This document shows, piece by piece, positions 34,167 through 43,466 of a stretch of 64,000 bases of DNA. Every line of letters starts with the position of its first letter. Position 1 is the first letter of the stretch. A program made the position numbers and the translations under genes. The notes beneath the pieces were generated by a model that was not told the origin of the DNA, made no database searches, and saw only the letters and a list, made by a program, of their open reading frames with translations. This stretch comes from Calothrix sp. PCC 6303 (lineage in GTDB: Bacteria > Cyanobacteriota > Cyanobacteriia > Cyanobacteriales > Nostocaceae): assembly GCF_000317435.1 (NCBI RefSeq), contig NC_019751.1, forward strand, positions 3,720,001 through 3,784,000, written 5' to 3'.

Positions 34167-36833
34167 TTATTGAAGTTCCTTCTGTAAAGTTGGTTTAAAT
34201 CTCTTCCGAGGAAACCAATCATCGAGGATGCTGTAGAGGATAGGGACAACTATTAAACTGAGGATTGTTGAGCTAATTAAGCCACCAGCGATCGCTATTG
34301 CCATGGGAGAACGTAATTCCGATCCTGTTCCTAATCCTACAGCTATTGGTACCATCCCTAATATGGTACTAATGGTTGTCATCATGATGGGACGAAATCT
34401 GATGGGTGCAGCTTTGAGGATGGCTTGACTACGATTCATGCCTGATGCTCGCAGTTGATTGATATAATCCACCAGTAATATGGCATTTTTGTTGCTTAAT
34501 CCCAGCAGAAAAACAAAACCAATTAGAGAAATCATGCCAAATTCGCTTTTGGTGACTAGTAATGCTACCATTGCCCCAACTATTGCTAGGGGAAGGGAAA
34601 TACCAATCACAATCGGATCTACCCAGCCTTTGAATAGCCAGATCAAAACAGCGATAATGCAGAGGGCTGAAAGCCCTAAAGTACCAACAAAACTGCCAAG
34701 CACTTCACCTAAGCGGGCAGAATCTCCCCCTAAATCTAGTTTAATATCTTTGGGTATAATTTTTTTAGCTTCGGCGACTACTTTATCTGTGGCATCACCT
34801 AGAGACAAATTTTGACCTAAGTTGGCAGCAACGTATGCTACGCGTTGACTTCTAAAGCGTTCAATATTTTGGATAGTTTTATTTTCTTCTCCATCCCCTG
34901 TAGCAGTAATGTCTGCAAAGCCAGGTAGTTTTTGCAAACTTTGTTTGATTTTTTGGGCTGTTTGATTCAGGGTTTGGGTATTATTTCCCAGTAAGGCTAT
35001 TTGTAGGGGTTTTTGTCCACCAGTATCAACAAATTGAATGTCTTCGACACTGGTGCTGACTCCTGGTAATTTTGGAAGGGAGGTGCGTAGCTGTGTTTGG
35101 ATGTCAGCTGTTTTAATTTGATGTTTTTCTTTCAGCTTCACATATATCTTCCCTTTGTTTGGTTCCCCTTCACGAGAACCAACTGTGGTAAAGATGGTTT
35201 CCACATCTGGAAATTTGCGAACTTCGACTTCCAGTTTCTTGGCTACTTCTAAGGAGTCATCAATCGGATCACGAATAGTTGGGGTGAGATTTCCTGAATT
35301 ATCCCCAGAATCCCCTAATAAGCTGGCAAATGCTTCTTGTTGTGCAGCTTGTTGGGCTTTGATATCGGGTAATGGTGTGGTGTAGGCTATATTAAACTCG
35401 CCGCGATCAAGTTTGGGAATGAAGCCTTTAGGGATGGCGGGAATGAGTGCGATCGCTAAAATAAAACTTAACATTGCCAATACCATCACAATCAACCGAT
35501 GCTGTAATGACCATTGGAGGATATTTTGGTAAATTTGGGCGAAATATCCCCAAGATTGGGTTTGATATTGGGATTTGATCTTGGTTTTAGGTTTAATCCA
35601 GTAAACTGCTAAAACTGGGGATAATGTCCGCGCTAGCAACATAGAGATTAACATTGCTGCTGCAACGGTAATGCCAAAGGGTTTAAAAAATTGTCCAATT
35701 ACTCCCCCCATCAAACCAATCGGGAGAAAAACTGCTACAGCGGTGAAGGTGGCAGCAGTGACAGTTAAACCAATTTCATTAGTGGCGGAAATCGCTGCTT
35801 GGCGGGGTGTTTCACCTTCATCAATGTGGCGCATGATATTTTCCACATCCACAATTGCGTCATCAATGATACTACCGATGACTAGTGCTAATGCTAGTAA
35901 GGTGATTGTCTCTAAGTTAAAGCCAAAAATAGCCATGACAATAGCAGTCCCTAACAAAGATGTGGGAATTGCCAAGGCAGAAATGATGGTAGCTTGCCAG
36001 TTGCGGAGGAAGGGATAAATGACAACTATTGAGAGAATTATGGCTTCGATTAAAGAGTCTACAGTGGCACGGGTAGCTTTGCGGATATATTCAGCTTGGG
36101 TAGAGGCAAGACTAATTTTAGTGTCGGGAAGGGTTTGACGCAGTTTTTGGACTTCACTTTCCACTAGGTTGACAACTTCCAAGGTGTTTGCGCTACCCTT
36201 TTTGATGATTTGGATAGCTAAAGCCTCTTGGGAGTTAAATCTAGTTAAAGTTTCTGGGTATACACCTAGTAGATTAACTTTAAGGACTCCTGGAACTTTG
36301 ACAAGGGTATTTTGGATTTTGTCTTTGGTAAGCTGGGTTAAATCAGTTAAATTTCGCGATGGACTTTCAATTGCATAGGTAATTGCCGCTGATTCATTTA
36401 AGTTGATGGGAATAACTTGGAAATCGCTACCTTCAATCAGTTTAATGTTTTTCAGTTCCTGACTTACTTTGCTTTGGGATGATTCTAAGTTAGTACCAAC
36501 AGCAAATGATAAACTAACCACTGATTGTCCAGGATAAGTAGATGAACGAATGTCTTCCAATCCTGGTAAAGAATTGAGGCTTTTCTCGATGGGGACAGTT
36601 AGTTTAAGTTCAGTCTCAGATGCTGTAGTTAGGGGTGCAGTAGTATTGACTACAACAACCGGAAAAGTCACATCTGGAAATAAAGCATATTTTAGGGAAG
36701 AAAAGGCAAAAATCCCTGCCACTATCACAGCTAGCCAGAAACCTAGAGTTAGCCAAGAGTAACGAATTGCTAGCCTTGATATATTAAAGCGATCGCGTGT
36801 TGAATTTTTACCGCTTGGCTGTACTATCATCAA
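34167..36833 (-). CDS. RND family efflux transporter permease
   Basis: 888 residues, somewhat shorter than the usual 1030-1070 because the periplasmic loops are reduced. TM1 is about 25-47 (LTLGFWLAVIVAGIFAFSSL), followed by FPDVTFPVVVVNTTAPLTTASETE. The TM4 acidic pair used for proton relay is in ALVIGSIIDDAIVDVENIM, and the HME/HAE signature region GMVPIAVGLGTGSELRSPMAIAIAGGLISSTIL is near the C-terminus. The FLLGLSNKNAILLVDYI segment is also typical. No membrane fusion protein or outer membrane factor gene is adjacent. Substrate unknown. Confidence 0.93.
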   Translation of the reverse strand: MMIVQPSGKNSTRDRFNISRLAIRYSWLTLGFWLAVIVAGIFAFSSLKYALFPDVTFPVVVVNTTAPLTTASETELKLTVPIEKSLNSLPGLEDIRSSTYPGQSVVSLSFAVGTNLESSQSKVSQELKNIKLIEGSDFQVIPINLNESAAITYAIESPSRNLTDLTQLTKDKIQNTLVKVPGVLKVNLLGVYPETLTRFNSQEALAIQIIKKGSANTLEVVNLVESEVQKLRQTLPDTKISLASTQAEYIRKATRATVDSLIEAIILSIVVIYPFLRNWQATIISALAIPTSLLGTAIVMAIFGFNLETITLLALALVIGSIIDDAIVDVENIMRHIDEGETPRQAAISATNEIGLTVTAATFTAVAVFLPIGLMGGVIGQFFKPFGITVAAAMLISMLLARTLSPVLAVYWIKPKTKIKSQYQTQSWGYFAQIYQNILQWSLQHRLIVMVLAMLSFILAIALIPAIPKGFIPKLDRGEFNIAYTTPLPDIKAQQAAQQEAFASLLGDSGDNSGNLTPTIRDPIDDSLEVAKKLEVEVRKFPDVETIFTTVGSREGEPNKGKIYVKLKEKHQIKTADIQTQLRTSLPKLPGVSTSVEDIQFVDTGGQKPLQIALLGNNTQTLNQTAQKIKQSLQKLPGFADITATGDGEENKTIQNIERFRSQRVAYVAANLGQNLSLGDATDKVVAEAKKIIPKDIKLDLGGDSARLGEVLGSFVGTLGLSALCIIAVLIWLFKGWVDPIVIGISLPLAIVGAMVALLVTKSEFGMISLIGFVFLLGLSNKNAILLVDYINQLRASGMNRSQAILKAAPIRFRPIMMTTISTILGMVPIAVGLGTGSELRSPMAIAIAGGLISSTILSLIVVPILYSILDDWFPRKRFKPTLQKELQ

Positions 36834-37003
36834 CTTTGATTTTCCCTGTAACCACTAACTGAATTTTAAAACGGATTCTGCTTGTAGTTAATAGTTTTTG
36901 GATACATGTTGCCTAAAAAAGGGCTAAGGCGATGTTTTATGGGCAGTTTTTTACTATCTTTTCGATACCCCTTGTTAAAGGTGAAACGGTGTAAAACTTC
37001 TTA

Positions 37004-37124
37004 AAATCCCCCTTGAAAAGGGGGACTTGAAAATCTGATGCCTTTTTTTAGGCGGAACTGGAAGATCTTTTGCCCCCTTTTTCTTGGCGAAGCTGCTCTG
37101 AAAGAGCTAGGGGGTTGGGGGATC
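37004..37124. repeat. Dispersed GATCCCCC-type palindromic repeat
   Basis: About 120 bp starting AAATCCCCCTTGAAAAGGGG and ending AGGGGGTTGGGGGATC. The internal parts TTGCCCCCTTTTTCTTGGCG and GCTCTGAAAGAGCTAGGG are shared with the element at 14425-14548. The 14.4 kb copy has an additional GC-rich segment in the middle. Confidence 0.75.
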
Positions 37125-37237
37125 AAAAGTCTGTGAGGCAATTCTCAAAAACCTGCGTATACCCTTAGCTTGTAAAGGGTGGGGGGAATCAGTTCTTGTG
37201 CTTTAATTTAGTGCAATGATCAAATACTATGCCGTAG

Positions 37238-37340
37238 TAGTCTGTCAATTTTATTTTGACGGTTATATACACATCCACAATCCCGTAGAGACGTAGCAGT
37301 GCTACGTCTCTACAACAGTCATTTTTATCTTGACAGACTA
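37238..37340. mobile_element. MITE-like element
   Basis: 103 bp bounded by perfect 11-bp inverted ends TAGTCTGTCAA (37238-37248) and TTGACAGACTA (37330-37340), flanked on both sides by GTAG (a possible 4-bp target duplication; alternatively the TA ends represent a 2-bp IS630/mariner-type duplication). Inside is a 13-bp perfect stem GTAGAGACGTAGC / GCTACGTCTCTAC (37285-37313), also present at 46570-46598. No coding capacity. Confidence 0.65.
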
Positions 37341-37368
37341 GTAGGAGTATCCCCATATTCAAGAATCT

Positions 37369-38070
37369 ATGTCAGATTTATTACAAAATCTAATTATTCT
37401 AGTTCCCCAAGGTAGCGAGTATCAGGCTGTTAGCAAGGGTTTACAACAATTACCTAATTCCAAAATAGAGATATTTCCCATACCCATCGGTGATAAACCA
37501 GTCAGAGAATACCTCAAAACCAGTGGATTATATACAAGATTATTTCAGCAACCAAACTCCAATATATTGGTAATGGGTTTATGTGGAAGTCTCAACCCTA
37601 GTTATGGAGTTGGGGATGTGGTGGTTTACAAAGAATGTATTTACGAAAACCAAGTCTATAAATGTGACGAGAATCTCACCTCACAAATATCTGGCAAATT
37701 GAACCTAAATCTAGTTAGAGGATTGATATGCGGTACCTACGGTGGTAAACAACGCATGATCAATTCTGCCACGGAAAAACGTCAACTTCACATTGCATCT
37801 AATGCGGATGTGGTGGATATGGAAGGTTTTGCAATTTTAAACATATTGCAACCTTTGGGAATCGCCGTCGGGATGTTACGGGTGGTTAGCGATGATTGCA
37901 AGCATGACATACCTGATTTAAATTCAGCCATAGATGCAGCAGGTAATCTGCAAAGTTTACCATTAGCTTGGGCAATGATTCGTCAACCTTTGGCTAGTGT
38001 AAGGTTAATTCGGGGTTCGTTGCGGAGTTTAAAGGTGTTGGAGAAAATAAGTTATCAGTTATATTCCTAG
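37369..38070 (+). CDS. Phosphorylase-superfamily (MTA/SAH nucleosidase-like) protein
   Basis: 233 residues with the purine nucleoside phosphorylase/MTAN fold. It has a variable N-terminus (LIILVPQGSEYQAVSKGL), VMGLCGSLNPSYGVGDVVVY (the GXXGXX phosphate or ribose-binding region), and NADVVDMEGFAILNIL, in which the Met-Glu pair contacts ribose and the Asp/Glu act in catalysis. It ends with GIAVGMLRVVSDD. Similar proteins are found in hopanoid or squalene-linked clusters (HpnG-like), but no such genes are adjacent, so the substrate is unassigned. Confidence 0.8.
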   Translation: MSDLLQNLIILVPQGSEYQAVSKGLQQLPNSKIEIFPIPIGDKPVREYLKTSGLYTRLFQQPNSNILVMGLCGSLNPSYGVGDVVVYKECIYENQVYKCDENLTSQISGKLNLNLVRGLICGTYGGKQRMINSATEKRQLHIASNADVVDMEGFAILNILQPLGIAVGMLRVVSDDCKHDIPDLNSAIDAAGNLQSLPLAWAMIRQPLASVRLIRGSLRSLKVLEKISYQLYS

Positions 38071-38182
38071 CTATCAAGTATGTTCTACTTAGAGGCACTA
38101 TAGCGGTTTTTATTCGACTTAACTTTTTCGTTTCGTAGTTCAGTTGTTTGCCATATACATGTACTACACCAAACGAGAAATG

Positions 38183-38581
38183 CTATGGTTTGTTCTCTTC
38201 GACTAAAAATTCCATCACTTCTTGTAAAACATCGGTTATGTGTGGCTTTTCGCAAGCAATTACACCATCAAAAAGATGTTTATGGTGCGGAAAACTAGGC
38301 AAGCTGGGAAAGTGTGGTGTACTGTCATAACGAAAAATCAGACTATTTTGCTCATCTTGAAAGTGATAGCGGTAATCTAAATATATAATTTGATTATCCA
38401 CAATCATGAAAGCTTCACTGACAGCTAATAAATATCTAAGAGCGAAACGTATCCTAATACGGAGATTAGCTCTCTCTGTTGTTAAAATAACTACACTATA
38501 TTCTTCGATGTATATATTGGAGCAGTTGAGTAAAAGTTGCTCAATTTCGTCTAAGTAGGCTTGGATAACTTTAGGCGACAT
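38183..38581 (-). CDS. DUF6516 (TumE-like) putative toxin
   Basis: 132 residues. The DUF6516/TumE pattern is visible: an N-terminal helix, the strand-rich VVILTTERANLRIRIRFALRYLLAVSEAFMI, YLDYRYHFQDEQNSLIFRYDSTPHFPSLP, then PHHKHLFD and a final ITDVLQEVMEFL helix. TumE proteins are RNase-type toxins of a type II toxin-antitoxin system. The gene overlaps the upstream small gene by 11 bp. Toxicity is inferred from the family. Confidence 0.75.
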   Translation of the reverse strand: MSPKVIQAYLDEIEQLLLNCSNIYIEEYSVVILTTERANLRIRIRFALRYLLAVSEAFMIVDNQIIYLDYRYHFQDEQNSLIFRYDSTPHFPSLPSFPHHKHLFDGVIACEKPHITDVLQEVMEFLVEENKP

Positions 38582-38801
38582 CTCTGAGTTTGCTTTTTAT
38601 TTCTTGGTGTAAAGCTAGATAATGTTGGTAGTTTCCTGCCCATTCGACGAACATTTCATCGTCAGAAGTTTCCCCTTGACTATATTTAGCAAAAAAGTCT
38701 TCTGAATTCATTTTATACTTTATTTCATAGGTATTTAGCTGTTTGGTAAGGGCAATCAACGCATCTAGTGGAGATGTATATTCGATAATTTGTTTACGCA
38801 T
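38571..38801 (-). CDS. Small acidic protein, putative partner (antitoxin?) of the DUF6516 gene
   Basis: 76 residues, mainly helical (IIEYTSPLDALIALTKQLNTYEIKYKM and WAGNYQHYLALHQEIKSKL). I do not recognise a named family. It overlaps the DUF6516 gene by 11 bp and precedes it, the position of the antitoxin in many two-gene modules, but it lacks the helix-turn-helix of classical TumA antitoxins. Assignment as antitoxin is inference from gene order. Confidence 0.6.
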   Translation of the reverse strand: MRKQIIEYTSPLDALIALTKQLNTYEIKYKMNSEDFFAKYSQGETSDDEMFVEWAGNYQHYLALHQEIKSKLRDVA

Positions 38802-38942
38802 TGATTTCTCCCTTCAACTTCATATTTTAATGAGTCGTTTTGATTTTTTAGTTTCTGGCTCTAAAAACATGATACGTAATTTTTGACAAAATGTACGATA
38901 CTTATTCTGGGTCATTTAGTGATCGCACAATCAACTGATATA

Positions 38943-41900
38943 CTATTTTGATGCGCGAAACTCTTCGTTTTCTGCTTGCTGCAAATTCAACTCTTTTAAT
39001 GGTTCTGATGAACTATCCAATTCCAAGTTCGTCCCATTCACAGGTTTCCCGTTAATCAACAGTTGATATGTACCCTGTTGTAAACGCTCCAAATAATATA
39101 CCCCGGCACCGTTGGTGACGGAAAATAACCGCTTCTTCCCATCGCTGGTAATAGCTTGGATGGTTGCACCGTTGATGGGTTCTCCTTTTGCATCGGTAAT
39201 CACCCCAGAAACAGTATAGGCACGGGTTAATGGTAACAATACAGGGGTATAGGAACCAGCGCTGATATCAACTGCGTATGCGTCGGTTGCCGCTTGCCAA
39301 TCGAGGGGGAAACCAGCAGGATCTAAATCGACACGATAACTACCTGGGTTCAATCGTACCAGAACGCGATCGCGTTGCATATCCGCCCGTAGTGATTTCA
39401 ATGCTCGGTTGTTGACGGTAATTAATGCATTGGCATCTTCTGTATAAATTTGCTCTCCAGCGTCACGTTTGCCGTTATTATTGGCATCTAAGAAGGGCTG
39501 AATTAACATTCCTCCCTGAGTGCGGTAGTAGCTGGTGCGTCTATCTCCAGCGCTAATTCTCCCCTGTAAACCAAGGCTAGAAATTAAATCGATGTTAAAG
39601 GTGGATTGATCGGAAGTTACTGATATACCTTGGTATCTAGCTCTTAATAATATACCAGGCAATACTGTGGTTGTTACTGAGGCGATCGCCCCTGAACCTT
39701 GGGAACCTATACCATAACCCAGTTGGGTTTCCCATTTATAGTTACCATCTACAGCCCGTTGTTCGGAACGATACCGCCAACCCATCGTGAGGAGATTGCT
39801 ACTTAGGTTTTGACTGCGGGTTTCGTAGTTGAGGAGTAACGAATGTCCTAAGTCATTAAAGGATTTGGAAGATAAACCGAAGGTAAGTTCTGAAAGGGTA
39901 CCAACTTCATTCCCTAGTTGACGGAGTTCCAGTTTACCGAGACGTTGGAGTAGGTTCCAGCGGAAGTTATTTTCAGTATCGATACCCAAACGGGCAAAAG
40001 TATAGGAATTTCTGCCACTAAAATTAAATTGTAACCCTCCCCCGGTACCATAGCGGCTGTCGGTATTGGCAAATAGGGAGACACCTCGGAATAAATTCCA
40101 GTTTGCATTCAGTCTACTGGAAAAGCGATCGCTAAAAAAGGAGAAGTTAAGGTTTTGCGAAGGATCGAAGCGGATATCAGCAACTGTATCTAGTTTATTG
40201 CCAACCAAGCTGGAAATGGAAACTTGCAAAGGGATATTTGACGGGCGATAAAATAATTCAGTTAAACCTTTGAAATTATCATCATAAACTCCCCCAACAC
40301 CCAAAGTTAAATCTTGGGATACACCCCAACGTTGGGCAACACCACCACGAAAATTAGTAAAATTGCCAAATAAACTGCGATTACTATTAAATTCTCTGCC
40401 AAAACCACCAGAAACCACAAAAGCTGATGCACCAGCGGGAATTTGTCCTGGAGTTGCGGTGTAGCTAGCATCCCGAATTTCCGGTTGTGCGGTTAATCTT
40501 CCTTCTGGATACAGGAATATTCTGTAACTACTGCTGAGATATCCATCTTCATTTTGGATATTATCAAAGCGGTAAATTCCCGAAGAATCAACCAAAACCT
40601 CAGCAACTAAAGCATCTCCAAACTTCTCCACCAACCTCACCAAAGTTCCTGGTTCAGTTCTTCCCGATATTGTGCGTCCAATTTGACCCGATTGTAACCT
40701 TTGTCGGGGGTCTGTGGAGCCTGCATTCAGGAAGTTTTCCGGAGGAGTAAATCCCTGTCTTTGGATATAACTAAAACCCCAAAAATCCCCATTTGTAGCT
40801 TGATTGCGCCAAAATGTGGGGTGTGAACCGACAAAATAATCTTGTTTATCAGTTTGCCTGAGAAATTGTGCTTCCGACAACCTCCAACTGGAAGCATCTT
40901 GAAACTCCGGTTGTTGCGTGCGAACATACCAAGAACCACCAAAAGCCGAACCCACAGCTTGAAAATCACCTTGGGAATTAGTGGAATTATTTTCACCACC
41001 ACTAAAATTCAATCTTTGTTCCACCGCAGAAAGACTTAAACCAGTGGATTGTAAACGTGGTAAACCATCCAAGCTAATAGGTTCTTGCTTCCTTCTCCCC
41101 CTTTGCCTACCTTGATTTAACCATGGAACATCGAATGCGATCGCATACTCCGTCAAATCAAATTTTGCCCCTACCCCAAACAACTTTTTAATATCTTGAA
41201 TCGAAAAAGCCAAACCAATCTCGGCATCAGTAGTTAGCTTTCTGGGATCAAGACGTGTCACAATCCCACTATTGCGTAATTCTAATTGACCATCAGGTAA
41301 ACTAGTAACACTAAACTTTAAAGCCTCAATTACCGCATCATAAGGAACCAACCAGTTCTCAAAATCCACCGCTTCCGCACCATTTTCCTTACCCCGCACC
41401 AACACACTAGAATTAATAATCCGTTTCCCCACCATCAAACCCACAGGAATAGTTGTAAAATTCTTCGCTGCGGCAATATTTACAGCTTCTCCCATAGGAG
41501 AAGGAATCAAATTTTCCTGAGTAGTACTATTTTCCTGAGTAGTACTATTAGAAATCAAAGCCTCTCTCCCAGCGGGGGAGAGGTTTGGAGAGGGGTTATC
41601 CGCAACCAAACCGAATCCCTGAACCCCCTTCTCCATTCGGGAAAGAGAAGAAATCAAAGCCTCTCTCCCAGCGGGGGAGAGGTTTGGAGAGGGGTTGTCC
41701 GCAACCAAACCAAATCCCTGAACCCCCTTCTCCATTCGGGAAAGAGAAGAAATCAAAGCCTTACGCAGTGGAGAGAAATCTGGAGAGGCTTTATTCTCCT
41801 GATTCGAGACAGCTTTAACTTCTTGTCTAGCTTCCTTAATTTTTTGAATTAAATTTTTTCGCCAAACTTGATTATTGGGTAATTGGGAAATCTGATTTTC

Positions 41901-42056
41901 TCTATTAACATCAGGAACAACCTGTGAATTCCTAAAACTTGTTTGAGAATCCAAATCAGACGATAATCTACTCGTTGATTCTGCTACCGCTTTCGCAGTC
42001 ATCGACATCATCGAAGCCGGAAGAAGCATTAAAAATAGTAAATATAATCTACGCAT
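38943..42056 (-). CDS. Chaperone-usher pathway outer membrane usher protein
   Basis: 1037 residues. A signal peptide (1-25) is followed by a region of in-frame DNA repeats (about residues 95-172), then an N-terminal usher domain (MVGKRIINSSVLVRGKENG and the AIAFDVPWLNQGRQRGRRK region). A long beta-barrel part follows, rich in alternating aromatic and polar segments (FGGSWYVRTQQPEFQDASSW, GFGREFNSNRSLFGNF, SLLLNYETRSQNLSSNLL). Near the C-terminus are a Ca-loop-like FLDANNNGKRDAGEQIY and a carboxypeptidase-regulatory-like domain (AYTVSGVITDAKGEPINGATI). Ushers assemble and export pilus subunits delivered by periplasmic chaperones. It lies 107 bp downstream of the chaperone gene and in the same direction. 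Confidence 0.82.
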   Translation of the reverse strand: MRRLYLLFLMLLPASMMSMTAKAVAESTSRLSSDLDSQTSFRNSQVVPDVNRENQISQLPNNQVWRKNLIQKIKEARQEVKAVSNQENKASPDFSPLRKALISSLSRMEKGVQGFGLVADNPSPNLSPAGREALISSLSRMEKGVQGFGLVADNPSPNLSPAGREALISNSTTQENSTTQENLIPSPMGEAVNIAAAKNFTTIPVGLMVGKRIINSSVLVRGKENGAEAVDFENWLVPYDAVIEALKFSVTSLPDGQLELRNSGIVTRLDPRKLTTDAEIGLAFSIQDIKKLFGVGAKFDLTEYAIAFDVPWLNQGRQRGRRKQEPISLDGLPRLQSTGLSLSAVEQRLNFSGGENNSTNSQGDFQAVGSAFGGSWYVRTQQPEFQDASSWRLSEAQFLRQTDKQDYFVGSHPTFWRNQATNGDFWGFSYIQRQGFTPPENFLNAGSTDPRQRLQSGQIGRTISGRTEPGTLVRLVEKFGDALVAEVLVDSSGIYRFDNIQNEDGYLSSSYRIFLYPEGRLTAQPEIRDASYTATPGQIPAGASAFVVSGGFGREFNSNRSLFGNFTNFRGGVAQRWGVSQDLTLGVGGVYDDNFKGLTELFYRPSNIPLQVSISSLVGNKLDTVADIRFDPSQNLNFSFFSDRFSSRLNANWNLFRGVSLFANTDSRYGTGGGLQFNFSGRNSYTFARLGIDTENNFRWNLLQRLGKLELRQLGNEVGTLSELTFGLSSKSFNDLGHSLLLNYETRSQNLSSNLLTMGWRYRSEQRAVDGNYKWETQLGYGIGSQGSGAIASVTTTVLPGILLRARYQGISVTSDQSTFNIDLISSLGLQGRISAGDRRTSYYRTQGGMLIQPFLDANNNGKRDAGEQIYTEDANALITVNNRALKSLRADMQRDRVLVRLNPGSYRVDLDPAGFPLDWQAATDAYAVDISAGSYTPVLLPLTRAYTVSGVITDAKGEPINGATIQAITSDGKKRLFSVTNGAGVYYLERLQQGTYQLLINGKPVNGTNLELDSSSEPLKELNLQQAENEEFRASK
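41524..41760. repeat. In-frame tandem repeats inside the usher gene
   Basis: Two full 99-bp units (starting GAAATCAAAG at 41551 and 41650) and a third partial unit starting at 41749. Each encodes about 33 residues including SLSRMEKGVQGFGLVADN and NPSPNLSPAGREALIS. The unit contains CCTCTCTCCCAGCGGGGGAG, a palindromic sequence of the kind common between genes. A shorter duplication, TTTTCCTGAGTAGTACTAT, precedes it (41511-41549). Confidence 0.85.
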
Positions 42057-42163
42057 GGAATTTAATAATTAATAATAATAATAATAATATTTTTTTACTT
42101 TCGGCTAATAAATTACACCTATTTTGTAGATTGATGCCTTAAGCATTCAATCTACAAAATGAC

Positions 42164-43039
42164 CTATCTTCTATTTCTCTGAAGCGAACGAATAACATTC
42201 TTCGGTGGAACAGTTAAATTTAACTTAAATGGCTGTTTCTTTTTATCTTCACCCCAGATCATTTCTCCACTAAGTTCATATATCCCAGGACTCAAAGCAA
42301 GTGCATCCTTATCTTGCCTAGAAGTGTTTAATGTGATATTGCGATCGCTCTCTAACAGAATTCCTGTAGATGCGCTTTCCCCAGCTTTTATAACCGTTCC
42401 ACCTTGCTTCAATCTCCACTTAATCGATGGATAAGTAGAAGCTTTACCACTATTTCGTACTAATAGTTTTAGCTGTTTAGTAGTAGTATTCCAGCTAGCA
42501 CTCTGTGCTGCTAAACTTGGACGTACATCTCCTTTTTTCACAAAAAAAGCACTTCCCACACGAGTAATAATTTTAGTTGTAATCCCTTTACCATCAGTTA
42601 CCGTAGTTTGCTTCAAAGGTTCAGTGAAAATCATCGCTCGGTATTCCCCATCAGGCAGATTAGGAGCCAAAACCGCATTCATGCGTACCTTGCGAGTGGT
42701 TCCTGGTGGTACAACCATTTCTCTTGGCGAAAATTGTAAATATGGTCTCAAATCGTTGGGATTGGATGGTATTGTTTGAAAACCTTTTTCTTTGTCATAT
42801 GTGAAAGATTCTGCATAAACACGAGCGCGAAATGTTTCATCACTAGTATTCGTGATATTAATTACTCCTTTAGCTTGTCCGCGAACACTTTGGATTTCAA
42901 CTCTTAGGGGCGAAAGCTTGACTTGTGCTTGACTAACTCCACCAGAAATTAAAACTGTTGATAAAAGCAGAGAGGTAAAATTTAAAGCAGATCGCATATG
43001 TACTGATAAATGACTCATCTTTTTGACAAAAAATAACAT
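42164..43039 (-). CDS. PapD-like periplasmic pilus chaperone
   Basis: About 291 residues; the first in-frame codon upstream (43051) is TTG, so ATG at 43039 is preferred, although Met codons at 43018 and 42997 would also precede the signal peptide (SALNFTSLLLSTVLISGGVSQAQ). The mature part is two immunoglobulin-like domains: KLSPLRVEIQSVRGQAKGVINITNTSDETFRARVYAESFTYD, then YLQFSPREMVVPPGTTRKVRMNAVLAPNLPDGEYRAMIFTEPL (the G1/F1 edge used for donor-strand transfer). The second domain has SWNTTTKQLKLLVRNSGKASTYPSIKW and LSPGIYELSGEMIWGEDKK. It precedes the usher gene. Confidence 0.85.
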   Translation of the reverse strand: MLFFVKKMSHLSVHMRSALNFTSLLLSTVLISGGVSQAQVKLSPLRVEIQSVRGQAKGVINITNTSDETFRARVYAESFTYDKEKGFQTIPSNPNDLRPYLQFSPREMVVPPGTTRKVRMNAVLAPNLPDGEYRAMIFTEPLKQTTVTDGKGITTKIITRVGSAFFVKKGDVRPSLAAQSASWNTTTKQLKLLVRNSGKASTYPSIKWRLKQGGTVIKAGESASTGILLESDRNITLNTSRQDKDALALSPGIYELSGEMIWGEDKKKQPFKLNLTVPPKNVIRSLQRNRR

Positions 43040-43466
43040 ACTAAATTCCAATATTTAAATAACTAAACTCTCAAGATTTAATTCAACAGAGAAAATATTT
43101 TTCACTACTTAACGAATTGTTCAGCATAATTCTCTGTGTAAATGATTAGATTGTGTGAGAAAATTGCTAAATATTAAGTAATATCTAGTAATTCACAATT
43201 ACGATTTGCCAGTTATTACCTAATATCAATTCTTTTTTAACAGTATTTTTAAAGAATGATATCCGTATAATCTACAGTATTTGCTTGATTTTACTTATTA
43301 TCTATTCTAGATATTACCTACTTTGCTATCACTTGACAAAAAACTCCCCTAGACATTAAAGCCCAGGGGAGTCAAGTAATTACATTTTCAAGATAAGATT
43401 TTCGTGACACAGTGAAATCAAATGTTTGTGATCATATGCTAAGTTTCACTAAATTTAATCTTATAA
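43040..43466. other. Gap between pilin and chaperone genes
   Basis: About 427 bp of AT-rich sequence. Besides the terminator at 43344-43371 it contains no gene. Leftward transcription of chaperone and usher likely starts here or depends on read-through. Confidence 0.6.
43344..43371 (-). terminator. Rho-independent terminator of the pilin-like gene
   Basis: Stem CTCCCCT (43344-43350) / AGGGGAG (43365-43371), extended by an outer ACTTGAC/GTCAAGT pair. Read leftward it is followed by TTTTTT (43338-43343). It lies about 95 bp past the pilin stop and would separate the abundant subunit message from chaperone and usher. Confidence 0.8.

Larger units (their letters stand above)
36834..37368. other. 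Repeat-rich intergenic region between divergent genes
   Basis: 535 bp between the leftward efflux gene and the rightward phosphorylase gene. It holds a GATCCCCC-type element (37004-37124) and a separate MITE-like element (37238-37340), described individually. The rest is AT-rich and carries no gene. The promoters of both flanking genes must lie here. Confidence 0.6.

Noticed and set aside
41524-41760. Possible CRISPR array
   Set aside because: Units are directly adjacent 99-bp tandem repeats with no spacers and lie within a coding frame.
41585-41818. 77-codon rightward frame across the usher repeats
   Set aside because: It only reads the tandem repeats on the opposite strand.
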